Under the pieces are notes generated by a model. That model ran no database searches, was not told the DNA's origin, and was given only the letters and a program-made list of their open reading frames with translations. 64,000 bases of DNA from Phoronis australis (lineage: Eukaryota > Phoronida > Phoronidae). Below are positions 1 to 12,109 of this stretch, piece by piece; position 1 is the stretch's first letter, and each line of letters begins with the position of its first letter. The stretch covers positions 62,001 through 126,000 of the forward strand of contig NMRA01000031.1 of the NCBI GenBank assembly GCA_002633005.1. Reading direction: 5' to 3'. Both the position numbers and the translations under genes were made by a program.

Positions 1-556
1 ATTTTTGCCGAACAGTTCCTACTTCTGTTTGTTTACTTCCTCTTGTAATTTAAACGTGGCAAATGCGCTGAATTCACAAAATAAACAGAAAAAATTTGAA
101 TCAGAGGTAACAAATCTTGGAAAACTGTTGGTAATTTTGGAAGTCATCATGAACCTGGACACTGATTTAGAGGGAATTATTGTCTGACTTCAATACTCAC
201 AGTAGCGACCTCGTGGTGACTTGGAATTTTTCTTTAAACACCATCTCAGATTGCATTGGCGACCTATAGGCCGCCAAATCGAGTGCTGATACTAAGTGTT
301 CACAACAAAATCTCAAAAATGTTGTTACAGCTATACAGAAATATTTCGTTTTCGTAATGATTCCAAACTGCGTTTTGGAAAACAGCTTAAAGTGTATTCA
401 CCGTTTGTGAGTTTGGTATGAATCCTATTGACCATGTTTGTGATGTGGCATTCTTATTTCTTAGATTGTATTATTAGCTCACGGCTAGTGTTTGTAATGT
501 TACAAATTTAACTATTCAACAATATAGTATTCAATTCTGTATTCATTTGTTTGCAG

Positions 557-868
557 GGGAAAGATTTCTACTACATTAAATGGAAGGGTTGGAGTTCAAA
601 GTTCAACACTTGGGAGCCAGTTGAGAACCTGAACTGTCCTGACCTTGTTCAAGACTACCATGACTTGGTCACACAAGATGGCCTATCCAAGCGGCGTCAC
701 GCATACGACAATGATGACGCGGATGAACGTGAGTGCAAACGCCAGCGACTGGACCATCTTTTTGACAAGCTCTCGCGGTCACCGTATAAAAACAAGATCT
801 CACCACTACGGCTCTTGCAGACCTCGCAGTCGGAAGCGATGAAAAAACTGGCCAATCCGGCCAACAAG
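557..868 (+). CDS. SUV39H1: SUV39H exon: chromodomain second half and linker
   Basis: Acceptor TTTGCAG ends at 556; donor AAG|GTGATT follows 868. It encodes 104 residues in phase 0, starting [12 protein letters not shown], the aromatic-cage strand of the chromodomain, then the conserved NTWEP and a helix, then a charged Asp/Arg-rich linker. An in-frame stop at 896-898 shows the donor must lie before it. The preceding exon is outside the window. Confidence 0.9.
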
Positions 869-3800
869 GTGATTAACCGATTAACCGCATGGGTTTAGTT
901 ACTTAAGTCGGGCCCAAAACCAAATGATGCTGTCAACTTTCCCTTGCAAAAACGTAGTTTTCCCAACAATGAATAACTATTATACCTGTGTATGAATTTT
1001 TAGAAAATAACAATTGCTCTATATGTGTGTATTTAGGCAACGTTATACGGGATCATTGCTTTTTTGAAAGTGAAATTTATGTTTTGCACTTGTGTCTGAG
1101 CTTTATAAGAACTGGCAGTCTGTTGATGATATCAACATTAATTGGTTTGTGTCAGTATTTGAGGTGATAAAACACATCAATGACAAACTCAAATGTTTAT
1201 ATAAATATATAAATCCAACCAGACTTAGAAATCTTTGCGAAACTCGGATGTTCTAAATACGAAGTACAGATTCAATCCTGAGGTTACAGCACTCAAAGAC
1301 GCTACTTGGCGGCCAGACCACTCAATACTATGACCGCTGATTCTGTGTGTAGTGCGTCTCTGCCGATTGGCTAGAATCCACAGTATCAGCCGTGAAATAA
1401 GCCCACTGGCTTGTAATAGTTGACTTTTGAAATAGCCGCGCCATATTGAAATTCATTATTCTGCAAGATGGTGATCAGTGGCCCGTTCCTACAAAACTGA
1501 CTTAGCTAAGACAAATCTTGAATTTTTTAAGTAAATTTTAAAATAAAAGTTAAATCTGTCTCAAAACCAATTCAAGAAAGAGATCTTAAGTTTGACTTAA
1601 GTGTTTGATATAAGTCTTAATTTTGACTAACTTACCTAATGGGAAGTTTGAAAGTTTGGAAATTAAGACATATTTTAAACTCAAGTAAAAATAAACTTAA
1701 GTCAGTTTCTTGGAACAGGCCCCAGGTCTTTGTTGGACTGGCATTCAGCGCCACGGTGAATACCCCATGAAGTGTGGACGGGAGGTTTGGACCTACTGGT
1801 ATAAACAGCGTACAACACCGATCTTGCTATCTAAGTGCCAGACAATTTCCACTGTTGTGCCGTGCGGTGTACTAATGGGCCTGGCAAACCTCTTGAAATA
1901 TCCATGGATGGAGGACATTGTGTCCCATACATTTCCCACTGTGAAAAAGAATTTGCGGCTGGGAAGTCAATGACTGCACTAGCCGATGTCAAAAAGCTAT
2001 TTAAAATAAATTGGTGAACTTGACCTAATCGTGCAGAGGGAGGGACTGACTGTGCAATTTATTCCATTGTTCTTAATGAACCACGATGTAGTAATCTCTG
2101 TCCAATCATTAATAAGTGGATAAAAGGTAAAGCGGGCGGGCTTATAACCGATGATGGTAAAATTGAATGCAGAGTCTGGATTTTGGGGAGTTTCTCCACC
2201 CCAAATGAGAACAATTGTTGCTATAACGGTGATTCTATTGATCGTGACATTTTTAATTTTAGTCGTCTTATTATTATTATTCAGGTGCCAAAAATTAAGC
2301 ATGCCCGCGTCAGTATGAACAAGAAGAGCAAATCCTATCAGCATCGTCGATGTGAAGTGCTGGCAGAGCTGAAACAATGGGAGCAACATTTGAACGCCAT
2401 CAACACCGATCCGAGCATTATCACGGTGGAAAACAACGTGGACTTGGAGGGCCCGCCGGGCAACTTCACCTACATCAACGACTACATGCCACAAGAGGGC
2501 ATCACCGTCCCCGACGACCCGATCGTTGGCTGCGAGTGCGAAGACTGCTACTATCAGAAGAAGCAGTGCTGTCCTGAGAACAGTGGGTTCCCCTTCGCCT
2601 ACACGAGTGCTGGGAGAGTGAGGGTTCCCGCAGGTAAATGTTAAGGTGCTGCTATGTCACAGTTCTGATGCTCTCCTCCTGAAAACGAACGATACCTCTC
2701 AGTAACGGAGCCCACATACTGTGCAAGCCATGATTTGTATGGATCAACTGAGTGCATAAAGTAATATTAATAGCACATATCTCGGCAAACAAGTGCCAAG
2801 AGTCAACTCCCTATTGTACGCAGACGACATGGTGTTATGTTCCTCTACCGCTATCAACTTACAACGTATGCTAAATTGTTTTGCAAAATTTTTCGAATCA
2901 TGGGGCATGCAAGAAAACTAAAGTGGTCGTTTTCAGAAATGGCGGTCCCTTTAGACGATATGAGAAATGATTTGTGGACCAAAGCCATTAAAGCCTTATC
3001 TAGTCAAGCAAATAAAGCTGCCTCTGCAATTTGTAAATTAAAGCGAAGATGTTGTGATCTGCCCCCCGTCAATAGCCTTTCACTTGTTAGATAAAATAGT
3101 TTACCCCTCTCTGTGTTACGGCGCTGAGATATGGGGCTTTAAGGAATATGAACAATTGGAAAATGTACACATCAAGTTATGTAAACGCATTTCAGGAGTA
3201 GGCAGCTGTTGTTCAAACTTGGCAATTATGGGAGAATGTGGTCGATTCCAATTGTTTACTAAATATTTTGTATCCTGTATAAAATATTGGTTCAAAATAC
3301 TGGAGAGGCCTGGTAATCGTGGGGTAAAAGGCTGCATGAGTCGTTTTCACAGGTTTTCATTAATTCCCCTACATTCATTCACTTGTAAAACCGAGCTCAG
3401 ATGAGTAGGAGACACATTTGTGCACTGCTTGATTCTCTGCTAGCAAAGCCAGCACTCGAACACAGGTCTCCCAAAGGGGAGTGCGGAGCTCAAACCACTG
3501 AGCCAAACTGTCTCCTCTCCTCTGTATCTTCAAAACATCATATCTAGGAAGTGGTTGGTTGGATACTTATGAAAATTTCAGATACATAGCTAGATACACT
3601 GTTCTATGAAACACTGTTAGGGATTTACTGTTTTTAAAATATTGGACTTTTGCATGAAGGGCTATCTAAAATTGGACTTACATGATTTCGTGAAAGCTCT
3701 ATAAAGTTACATAAAAAAAGATCGATAAAATGTCAAAAAATCTTAATTCTACAGGCTTTCTGCTTTCAGGAAAAATATACTTTTACTGAGTTAGAATTTA

Positions 3801-6800
3801 TAGCTTTGTAGATATTTGGCTCAATACAAACTTGTAGATGGGGTAATACATCACCTCGACGTTCGACTAATACATGGCCTCGAGATGACCAATCACTTAT
3901 TTACTTGAAACTTGGGTTGCTTTAACTTTAACAGTGAGGTCAGGTCCAGTTTTCTCCCTGCGTTCATTCAAACATGGTGCTGCATTACGTTTTGCACCAT
4001 GTTTAGAAATATTGAGCCATGTGTGAAAAGCCCGAGCGTTTTCAGCCGAATGATTCAAACTGTTTTCCAAGTTGGTGTATTTTTTATTGTTAAGCAGTTA
4101 AAATCACAGTGACGTGTCCAGCAAGTGAAAATAATTGTTTATATCTGCTTTTGTGATTTAAGAGAAAGGGAGACTTCTAGTCAAGTACGCGACATGCCAT
4201 TTGCATCTTGTTTGAATTTTTGTCCAGACCCTGGTCTTGTGTTGACTTTTTAACTTTATCAGGAATATCCGAATTTTCATTGAGTGTAAGTAATAATTTA
4301 TATAGTTACATGGTTACACTGCTGCCACCTGCCGGACATTAACCTCACTATTATTGTATTTCTATACTTTATCGTGTTACAGGCACCCCTATTTATGAGT
4401 GTAACAAACGGTGCAAGTGTCCATCTACGTGTCCCAACCGCGTGGTGCAGTTTGGCCGTAAGGTCAAGGTTAGCATCTTCCGCACAGCCAATGGCCGAGG
4501 TTGGGGCGTGAAAACGTTGCAGAGAATTAAGAAGGGCTCGTTTGTGATGGAATATGTGGGAGAGGTACGTACTGCATTTTGATGGGGGCCCTGCAGGGAT
4601 TGAGAAAGCCATTTGAGTGGTGACAATGATTTTCCATGACAAAAGAAACCAGGCGGAATGAATAGAATCTTACTTTTTCAATTGACTTCTATCAATCATG
4701 GAAGTAGAGGTTTGTTGTATGGGTGGGTTGGCCCCAGGTGAGGTAAACAAATGACAGCTTGCAGTTGAGTGAATGAGTCTTGAAAGGACTGCGTTGAAAT
4801 GTGGACCCTGCCCAGGAAGCAGGAGTTGTTCACAGCGGAAGGCATGTTTGAGGGCGACGGACGAGGCGAAGAGTTACCGTTTGTTGTTAAAAGTTATGTA
4901 ACCTGGAGAAGTAGAGTAGTTTTCAAAAAAGATGATTAATTTCGTTGTATGAATTGTGTTGAACTTTTTCAAAGCATGGCGAAAAGCCAGAAGACAAACA
5001 GGTGAAATGTGGCATTCAATTAATATTTGAAAATAAGACAAAAGTGTTCCTTTGAAATTTATATGATTTAGTTTGCCAAGAAGAATTGTTGTCACTTTTT
5101 TCCAGAGATAAGAATTTAGTGGATGCAACACGTCAACAACGAGTATCTTTGTGCGTTTCTATTGACCTGTATGACTCAATTCCTTGCTTGCTTGATATGT
5201 AACAGCATTAGCAGATTGTCATTGTACTTTAGGTGGCGTCTTTGTCTTTCGTCTTAAGTTGGCTCTTGGCTTTAGCTGTTCATGTTGTAAAACATGTTGG
5301 ACATGCATTCTTTGCAATCTTGAGTGTTTAAAAAATCATTGATGGTGATAAACAGCACGCCTTGTTTTTGCAGATAATTACCAATGAAGAGGCTGAGCAG
5401 AGGGGTCTGCAGTACGACGCCGAGGGTATGACCTATTTGTTTGACCTAGATTACAACGGAGAGGACTGTCCGTTTACAGTGGACGCTCGGTTCTATGGCA
5501 ATGTGGCACACTTTGTGAATCACTCTGTAAGTAGCTGTACATTGTGCACAGAGCAGCCAGTTTCTGTGAATGTTTATGTTTGGCATACGTCCCGTGATGA
5601 AATTTTATCACGTGCAGGAAACTGCTAAATCACTGTCATTGTCATATAATTTTTGTTATCTTCAGTCTATTTTTCATTATGTCTAGCGTGAGCCTAGCAG
5701 TCAAAAGTGTGTCGGTTTTCTCTGACAGAATCCCTAAGTTTTACACCTATTGATGTCAAATGTCGGTGAAATTTCAGGAAAATTTGTTCAGCTAGGTTTG
5801 ACAATTTTCGTAATAACTCTTATGAAACTAAGAAGATTTTGTCATGTTCTTCTAGTATTTTGGAAAATGCTGCATTTTTTTTGGGTTGTAGACTCACAGA
5901 TTATTCAACTCAGTTGATTGTGATGAGTTTCCGTTTTCCAGTGCGATCCGAATTTATCCGTCTATGGCGTCTGGATTAACAACCTGGATCCTCGTCTGCC
6001 CAGGATTTGCCTGTTTGCCAAACGTGACATAGCACGGGGAGAGGAGCTGACATTTGACTACATGATGACAGGTAAATCAACTATAGGTCTAGTTTTTGTT
6101 TCATTTGTTTCTAGATTTAATTTCATAATGGCCATATTTTGCAATGTTTAGCTGGCTAAAATCGAAAATCTGGACTTTATTGTCATAATCTTGGTTTCAT
6201 AATACTACTTAACCATGGCATGAATCAGACTCTGTTTCCGTCACCAATTCAAGTTGTAAGCAATGTGTATATGTGGCCAGGAGCAACGAACCTGAAGCAT
6301 TTTCTCGAGTCGGTGGTCGCAGTATTTTTGTTCGCAACGGAAATAGAACCCCTCGTGGTGACGAATATGAGACATATTTCACGAGAGTCAAAGGCCTAAT
6401 CTATTTGTTACCAGCTAAACAAGGCAATGTATAGCTGCAATGAATTATTATGAACAGAGCAATTACAAATTTACAAACGAAAGTTGTTTTGCTTATTCTC
6501 CATGCTTTTTTAAGATTCCAAAGTAAACAACTAACTGTCTAGTCAACTCTGCCAGTTTCCAAATAAGGAAATCAATGGAGCCAGATACCTGACATAGTTT
6601 ACACATATTCGACTGTGTTCTCTTGGTGGCAGCAGACAACTTGTAGGTTTGTGCATTGGAGATGAATAGGTTTACATATCTCAAGGGCTCAGTGCCTTTG
6701 CTTTAAATTCCTTTTACACCAAGGTGACGTTTGTCAAGTGGCTGCCAAGTGACAAAAAATGGCCCGAGCTGTCAATGAATTTTCAGTGAGATCCCAGCAT

Positions 6801-7780
6801 TCCTGAAGATCTCTCAGTGGTTTTGCAGTGACTGTCATCATCCAATAGTTATCTTTCCTGGTTTTATCAGTGATGTCCACGTGTCTTTTAACGATCTCTC
6901 TTGGTCAGATAACAAGCATTCACCACTGTCTTATTGGCTGCTGCAAAGTATTCTTCATCTCTAGAGGATCTCTTGAATATTTACAAAAAAATGTTTTTAG
7001 AATTGGAGAGATCTGTGTATAGGGACCCTTGGGATCAGGGATTCATCTACGATTTGAAATGTGGGTGTTCAAATTTCCAAGATTGACGCTCGCCATATGA
7101 GGGGACTCTGTGTGAGGTCATCGTGACATCACAAGAAAGGGAGATAATCCCCCAGAAAAAAATAGCTGCCAGCATAATGTATGTTAGTCAGTGTGACATT
7201 TATGGTTAAAAAAGACTGTAACTGTTTTTTATCTTGATTTTTATCTGAATATTTATCAAACTAAAAGAACGAATTACAGGTTTCAATAACCTTTATTCAA
7301 CAGAAATGTTAATTTTTGTGTTTAGTCGTTGTGTTTGACGAGTTTGTCTTGCAACAATCATTTTTTCTGTCTTGGCTGTGCAGTCCAACCGTCATTTGTT
7401 GACAACCGCTAGATGAGTACCTGTCTAGGACTTGATCTGGTCTGTGGCGATTTCCACTGAACATAACTCATCATTTCGTTTCAGGAGACACCACTGTAAA
7501 TAATAAAACTCAGGAAGAATCAATGAATCAATCTGAGAGCAACAGTGTCGATAATTTACAAGATCAGCAAAGCACAAACATCGTCGAAAGACAATCGGAG
7601 AAGACCAGCGAGACAGAATCTCCAGAGGATGCGGAGAGCAATAGCGAAATAGATGTTCTTAATGACAGCATCTCCTCATCTTCATCATTCTTCCATCGCA
7701 ATAAGCCAGCCTCTCGCACAGACAAGTACAAGATAATGTGTCAGTGCGGCGCAAGCAACTGCAGGAAGTATCTGTTTTAG
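557..7780 (+). CDS. SUV39H1: SUV39H-type histone H3 lysine-9 methyltransferase, 5'-partial, six exons
   Basis: Writes H3K9 methylation in heterochromatin using S-adenosylmethionine. Join 557-868, 2285-2633, 4383-4564, 5374-5526, 5942-6071, 7485-7780: 1422 nt, 473 codons plus stop, with every phase consistent. Order seen: chromodomain C-terminal half ([14 protein letters not shown]), basic linker, pre-SET with nine cysteines (CECEDC, CC, then C-x3-C-x-C-x3-C), SET with GRGWG, VNHSCDPN and EELTFDY, and post-[16 protein letters not shown] at the very C terminus, as in vertebrate SUV39H. The chromodomain start is missing because the first exon(s) lie upstream of base 1. No EIF2-gamma exon fusion of the insect Su(var)3-9 type is seen here. 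Odd: the linker between SET and post-SET is long and rich in Ser, Glu and Asn. The gene converges on Artemis. Family assignment is very secure; the symbol assumes a single invertebrate SUV39H. Confidence 0.95.
1480..1723. mobile_element. MITE with GGCCC-ended TIRs (copy 1), nested in an older repeat
   Basis: About 244 bp, AT-rich, non-coding. The left end reads GGCCCGTTCC...ACTGACTTA and the right end is its near inverse (AAGTCAGTTTC...GGCCCC). A second copy lies at 34839-35086. It sits in SUV39H intron 557-exon/2285-exon and interrupts a dispersed repeat whose uninterrupted relative is at 30880-31035. Confidence 0.7.
2285..2633 (+). CDS. SUV39H1: SUV39H exon: N-flanking region and pre-SET
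   Basis: Acceptor ATTCAG before 2285, donor GCAG|GTAAATG after 2633, phase 0 to phase 1. It carries the family signature [20 protein letters not shown] and the first pre-SET cysteines (CECEDC and CC) of the triangular zinc cluster. GC content is clearly above the flanking introns. Confidence 0.95.
2770..3404 (+). pseudogene. Degraded non-LTR retrotransposon (LINE) reverse-transcriptase fragment
   Basis: In SUV39H intron 2634-4382. One frame around 2801-2915 reads [16 protein letters not shown], the reverse-transcriptase catalytic YADD; it then breaks at a stop and frame changes. A second open block, 3054-3404, has [20 protein letters not shown] and CKRISGVG, typical of the RT C-terminal region of invertebrate LINEs. 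No full ORF, 5' end or poly-A tail is identifiable. Dead fragment. Confidence 0.75.
3409..3515 (-). repeat. tRNA-derived SINE-like element
   Basis: Minus strand from 3515 begins GGAGACAGTTTGGCTCAGTG; TGGCTCAGTGG resembles a Pol III box A and TGTTCGAGTGC (3462-3452) a box B, about 40 nt apart. The far end (3409-3415) is the inverse of the first seven bases. No acceptor-stem complement at tRNA spacing, so this looks like a tRNA-like SINE head rather than a functional tRNA gene. Confidence 0.5.
4383..4564 (+). CDS. SUV39H1: SUV39H exon: pre-SET end and SET start
   Basis: Acceptor GTTACAG, donor GAG|GTACGT. It completes the pre-SET cysteines ([19 protein letters not shown]) and enters SET with NGRGWGVKT, where GRGWG forms part of the cofactor pocket, then SFVMEYVGE. 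The glycine at the 5' end is split by the intron. Confidence 0.95.
5374..5526 (+). CDS. SUV39H1: SUV39H exon: central SET
   Basis: Acceptor TTTTTGCAG, donor TCT|GTAAGT, 51 codons in phase 0. It encodes [25 protein letters not shown]. The intron cuts the NHSC catalytic motif between Ser and Cys. Confidence 0.95.
5942..6071 (+). CDS. SUV39H1: SUV39H exon: catalytic SET end
   Basis: Acceptor TTTTCCAG, donor ACAG|GTAAAT. It begins [16 protein letters not shown], completing NHSCDPN, and ends [10 protein letters not shown] with the SET tyrosine. Confidence 0.95.
7485..7780 (+). CDS. SUV39H1: SUV39H last exon: acidic linker and post-SET
   Basis: Acceptor GTTTCAG before 7485; TAG stop at 7778-7780. 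The first ~80 residues are a polar, Ser/Glu/Asn-rich linker with a run of five serines; the exon ends in the post-SET zinc motif [14 protein letters not shown]. The human linker between SET and post-SET is only about 30 residues. Confidence 0.95.
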
Positions 7781-8479
7781 CATGTCGTCATGGTTACAGT
7801 CTGATTATCGGTCATGCAATTTCGACAGTAATATAGGTCGTTTTCACTTTGTTTTGTATGTTGTGGTACAGGCCAAAAAAGCGTGATTGATTCTGGTTTG
7901 TTCCGTCGTAATTCAAAGTCACACACATTACCTTTCGAAACCTGTTCTTATTCAATCAAGGTCATGAAAGTGATGATTATTGCGAATTTCCAAGCAAAAT
8001 AGCTTAGATACATTTGTGTGGCTTTTGAAAAGTAAATTGAAAAAGAATTTCGCTAAAATGGCATGGGTGGGCATTTCTTTCTTTTAATAGTGAGGCGTAG
8101 GTTTCAAAATGAGTCGTGTGCAGACCAGAAGCTTATGCTATTTTCTGTGGCCTAATTCTATCAGTGTCGCATAATGTATGCTGCATGTCAAAAGTATTTG
8201 CCAAATGACCTGAGGGTACATCCTTTTGAAACGCCCTGTATTGCTTGACAAATTTGTCCGAATAGTATTATTATAGCTTTCAGTAGTTTCAAAAATGTTG
8301 AAATTCCTTCTCGTTGGAAATGGGTGAAACTTTGAAGGATAATTTTAGTCTTATTTTTGTGCTTTCTTCTGGGTTTTTGTCATAATTTCAATGGAATTGC
8401 ACAAATTTGGACAAAATCAGACACCTTCTTTTAAATACCACTGTATGTCATAATTTATAAGAAATGTAAAGGTGTAAAG

Positions 8480-8990
8480 TTTAAAGTGGCTATTAACCCA
8501 TGTTCCTTGCAAAAAGCAAAGTTTTGATTTTTGACCACTTACTGACTGAGCGGCAAGGCATCTAAGTCAACACTGATCTCGACGTGTTCCTTGCTCAGGT
8601 CAGAAATGATGTCTGGGTTTGCAAAAAACTGATGGTTGGTTATTCCTTGAGGCCATGGTCGGTGCATAAAATGACACGCCATGACAAGACAACTTGTAGG
8701 GCTTGTTCTTGAGTAACGATGATCTGTCAATTATTTCCGAGCCCTGAAATCACCTTATTGATTTGGACTTGTTCCTTGCTCAGATAAGAAGTGATGTCTG
8801 GGTTTGCAAAGAAGTGAATTTTCATTATTCCTCGAGACCATGCTCACTGCGGCAAGCCATCTTATAGAGCCCTGACATCACCTCAAATTTGACAAAGGAG
8901 TAATTTGAGACCAACTTCATGAAGGGAAGGGGTGTGCGCCAATAGTTGCTTTGTTGATGGAAGGTAAGTTTGTAGCTGCTTTAAGGGAAT
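8480..8990. repeat. Dispersed repeat family B, copy
   Basis: Shares an ordered set of short blocks (GTTCCTTGCTCAG, then 'gaccatg', then 'cataaaatgaca', then 'acaacttgtagg') with 10775-11130, 47160-47360 and the flanks of the minisatellite at 35449-36240. A partial second unit follows near 8765-8990. No ORF. Confidence 0.6.
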
Positions 8991-9170
8991 CAGAGATGTC
9001 CGCAATTGGTGCTATGACACGTTCTTTCAAGTACCTTCTTCTTACATTGGGTAAGAACACTCTCTTCACAGTATTGTGTCACTGTATAATTAGAAATGAA
9101 GCAAATGACGTGGAACAAAGAAACTAGAAATGGAATGGATTCCGACCCGTAATGTATAGAAGTTTATTGG

Positions 9171-9176
9171 AATAAA
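9171..9176 (+). terminator. Candidate polyadenylation signal for SUV39H
   Basis: First AATAAA downstream of the TAG at 7780, implying a 3' UTR of about 1.4 kb. Chance occurrence is likely in AT-rich DNA; a second AATAAA is at 9264. Confidence 0.25.
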
Positions 9177-10774
9177 AAGTGGGTTATTTGTCAGATAGAG
9201 AATGGCTGTGGTTGTTAAATGGGGGCTATTGACGTGACATGCTTTTTCGTGGAAAATTGATAGAATAAAGTATCAGGTGGTGTGTCTTTTGTGGAGAGAC
9301 TGGTTAGATTGCTGTAGAATGACTCGTTAAATTTTTGTGCAGACTTTTAGAACCCAAACCTTACAAAGTGTACAGAGCTAGAACGAGACGTGATTCAGAG
9401 TACGTGATTTGAAGTGTATGTTCAACAGTGAGACCTTTATCCCAAGAAGGCCTCAAGACGTCATTGTTGAGCTGTTTTTGATCTCAAGGTCCTTTTAATG
9501 TAATGTTACTGAGTAAGCATCGAGTGACGTCATAGCGGTGTTGACCGTTTGATATAAGGATACATCCGGTAATAATGTCAGCTTCCACTAATTAACCGGC
9601 GAAGGACCAACTGAGTAAACCAAAACAATTCACTCTGCCTCGTGTCAAATTCTTATCATGAGTTTGTTTTTGACGCAAGCCAATTTTCCACCTTACAGGC
9701 TTGTAGTCGTTCTTTGTGCAATGGAGTGAGAGATATCCTTTAAACAATAACATCTGATCACAGTGGGATTTGTGACTTTTACTACCCCCTGATGGTGAGA
9801 ATATAATTTCACTGTTTTGCACAATGATCTGAAGCATGTTGCTGGTTGCATCATTACCATAGCATGTCACTGTGGCAACATTTTTGACATTTGCATGTTA
9901 CTATGGCGACATTTTTTGACATTAGTGTAATATTAAAGTTAATTGGATAGGGTGCACTTAACATTTACGTTATTCACAAGACACAGGTGATCAGCTGTAA
10001 GTAGTCCGTCAAAGCGATGCTGTTGTTAGCTAATGCTCACATTTTTGAAGTGGCTGTGCTGGTAAATGAATGTTCTTTTATGTTCAGGCCTGGTGTAAAT
10101 TTAGAAATGGTTTGTCACGCGTGATGTTTGAAATTAGCGGTAACTAAGCTCCGGTGAATTTGCGTGAGTTTGCTTTGAGTGACATGTACTTTATAAAATA
10201 TGAAATTGTTTTTGGTAATTTTAAATGTTTATTTTTTAATAGCTTTGTTCTGTATTAGACGTGGTCGTTGATGTTTAAACAATTTATTATCTGGGGATTT
10301 CATTCATTTGGCCATCTTCGATTCACTTTCAAAGACTTGCGATAAGTTCTTAATGCGTATATACCTTCATAGCGTTTTTTTTAAGCTCTTGGAAAAAGTA
10401 ACTTGGAGCCTAAAGTCTGTATTGGTGTAATTTCCCGAGACTGATGAATAGAAACTAAAAATGAAACTGTGGTCAGAAATCTGCTCAGTGTAGCAGCAAA
10501 TCTAAGCAAATCATGTGTTTTTTGCCTATAACAAAGTTGGCTTTGGTCTCACGAGACCAATTTAATGAACAGCATGACTTTTTCACAATGCATTATCATA
10601 AAACCTGGAGCATACCGCTATTGCATGATATTTGAGTATGGCTGTTTGCATTCCAGCATAAACAACAAGAGTATTTTAATTGGAATATGAAATTCACAAC
10701 ATGTGTGGTTTTGTTCTTAGCATATCAAATATTGAAATTGGTTGATTTTAGCCAACGAATATGTTATACGTCTG

Positions 10775-11130
10775 TGTGGTTATGAACCCATGATCCTTCA
10801 TTGAAACTAAAGTTTTGATTTAGACCACTCAACCACTGTAATAACTGATCTGAACTTCTTCCTAGCTCAGATGAAAAGTGGTTTCTGAGTTAGGGAAAAT
10901 TAGCAGTTCTTTTTATCACTTGCCACCATGGCTTGTGTATAAAGTGACTTGTCGTTACGAGCCAACTTGTAGAGCACCATCTCGGCAGTAATTAACTCTC
11001 GGTTCTCTCCAAGCCTAGAAATGGCCTCTAGTTTTATTTACTAAAAAATTAGGACTAATTGCTTACTGCAAGTGGTCTCACCAAAAGTTAGTTTTTGTAA
11101 CAAAAATGCAGTTTTTAGCTGCTCTAACAT
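10775..11130. repeat. Dispersed repeat family B, copy
   Basis: Same ordered blocks as 8480-8990, ending with 'gccaacttgtagagcacc' and 'gcagtttttagctgctc'. Non-coding. Confidence 0.6.
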
Positions 11131-12103
11131 TTTGGCCAGGGTTGATTGGACGTAAATAACAAAAGAAGTGATGGGCGTTGCATTTAAAGAAATTATATGA
11201 CCTTGTATTGGAAGTCACATTTAAATATTGCCAAAATGCATTGTTTCGCCCTTAAGGATAGGAGCATATATACCAGGTTTTACAGGAGTAATGAACTCTG
11301 GAGGATCACATGGTACTGTGTTGCCGAAGTGTTCCACTGTGTTCTTGATGGGCAGGCATGAGATGTAATATCTGAGGTTTGAAGGTTTTATTTCCATATT
11401 GATTTTTGTAACTGATTTTGTTCATGGTTTGGGGGTTAATCATGGTATGAATGTTACTGCAAGTCTGACTTGTTCATAAAATATTCACAAAAAGTTGCCT
11501 ATCAAGACCATGCTAGAGCACCATAATAGCTCGCTTTCAATTTCTTATTGATAGAAGCATTTGCAGCATTCATTATAGTTGTATTGTAAATACCATCATT
11601 GTACATACTAGTTTTTGTAATAATAAAATTTTAAAATAATTATGTTAATACAAGTTTTTATGGTACTTAGAGCAATTCTTCCCTTATTTAGCACAAGATA
11701 TGGCCGACACGTGAAATTCTATTTTGTCCAATTTCTCCACAAAAATAAAGCAAGATGTAGTCCGACATTGTTTCTACTGTGTGGGTGCCATAAAATAACA
11801 TTTGTTGCAAATCAACCTTTGAAAAATGGCAATTTATAATTTCTGTGCATATACTGGTACTCATGATATTCCGGCGATTCCGTAAAAGTGCCAGAATTCT
11901 GACACATTTCATTTCCTATAACCAAGCCTCAAATGGCTAAACCGAGCAGCGCCGTCTTGCCTTTTAGGCTTGGGGACGAGGCTGCATACATTGTATATTG
12001 AAGACTGATTTGTTCATATATAAGCTTCTTAATGTGGAGGCTTCTGAAAAAAGAACCACCCTTGATGTTAAACATAGAGAAACTGTCAAAAGTGTGATAA
12101 TTA

Positions 12104-12109
12104 TTTATT
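12104..12109 (-). terminator. Candidate polyadenylation signal for Artemis
   Basis: First AATAAA on the minus strand after the Artemis stop codon, about 940 bases downstream. Weak evidence by itself. Confidence 0.25.

Noticed and set aside
1-556. Search for the first SUV39H exon
   Set aside because: No stretch encodes the missing chromodomain N-terminal half with a donor; the region reads as intron.
1997-2494. Minus-strand ORF of 165 codons
   Set aside because: It lies opposite the SUV39H pre-SET exon and has no recognisable family; an antisense shadow.
3443-3515. Functional tRNA gene on the minus strand
   Set aside because: Box A and box B words are present but no acceptor stem closes at tRNA length.
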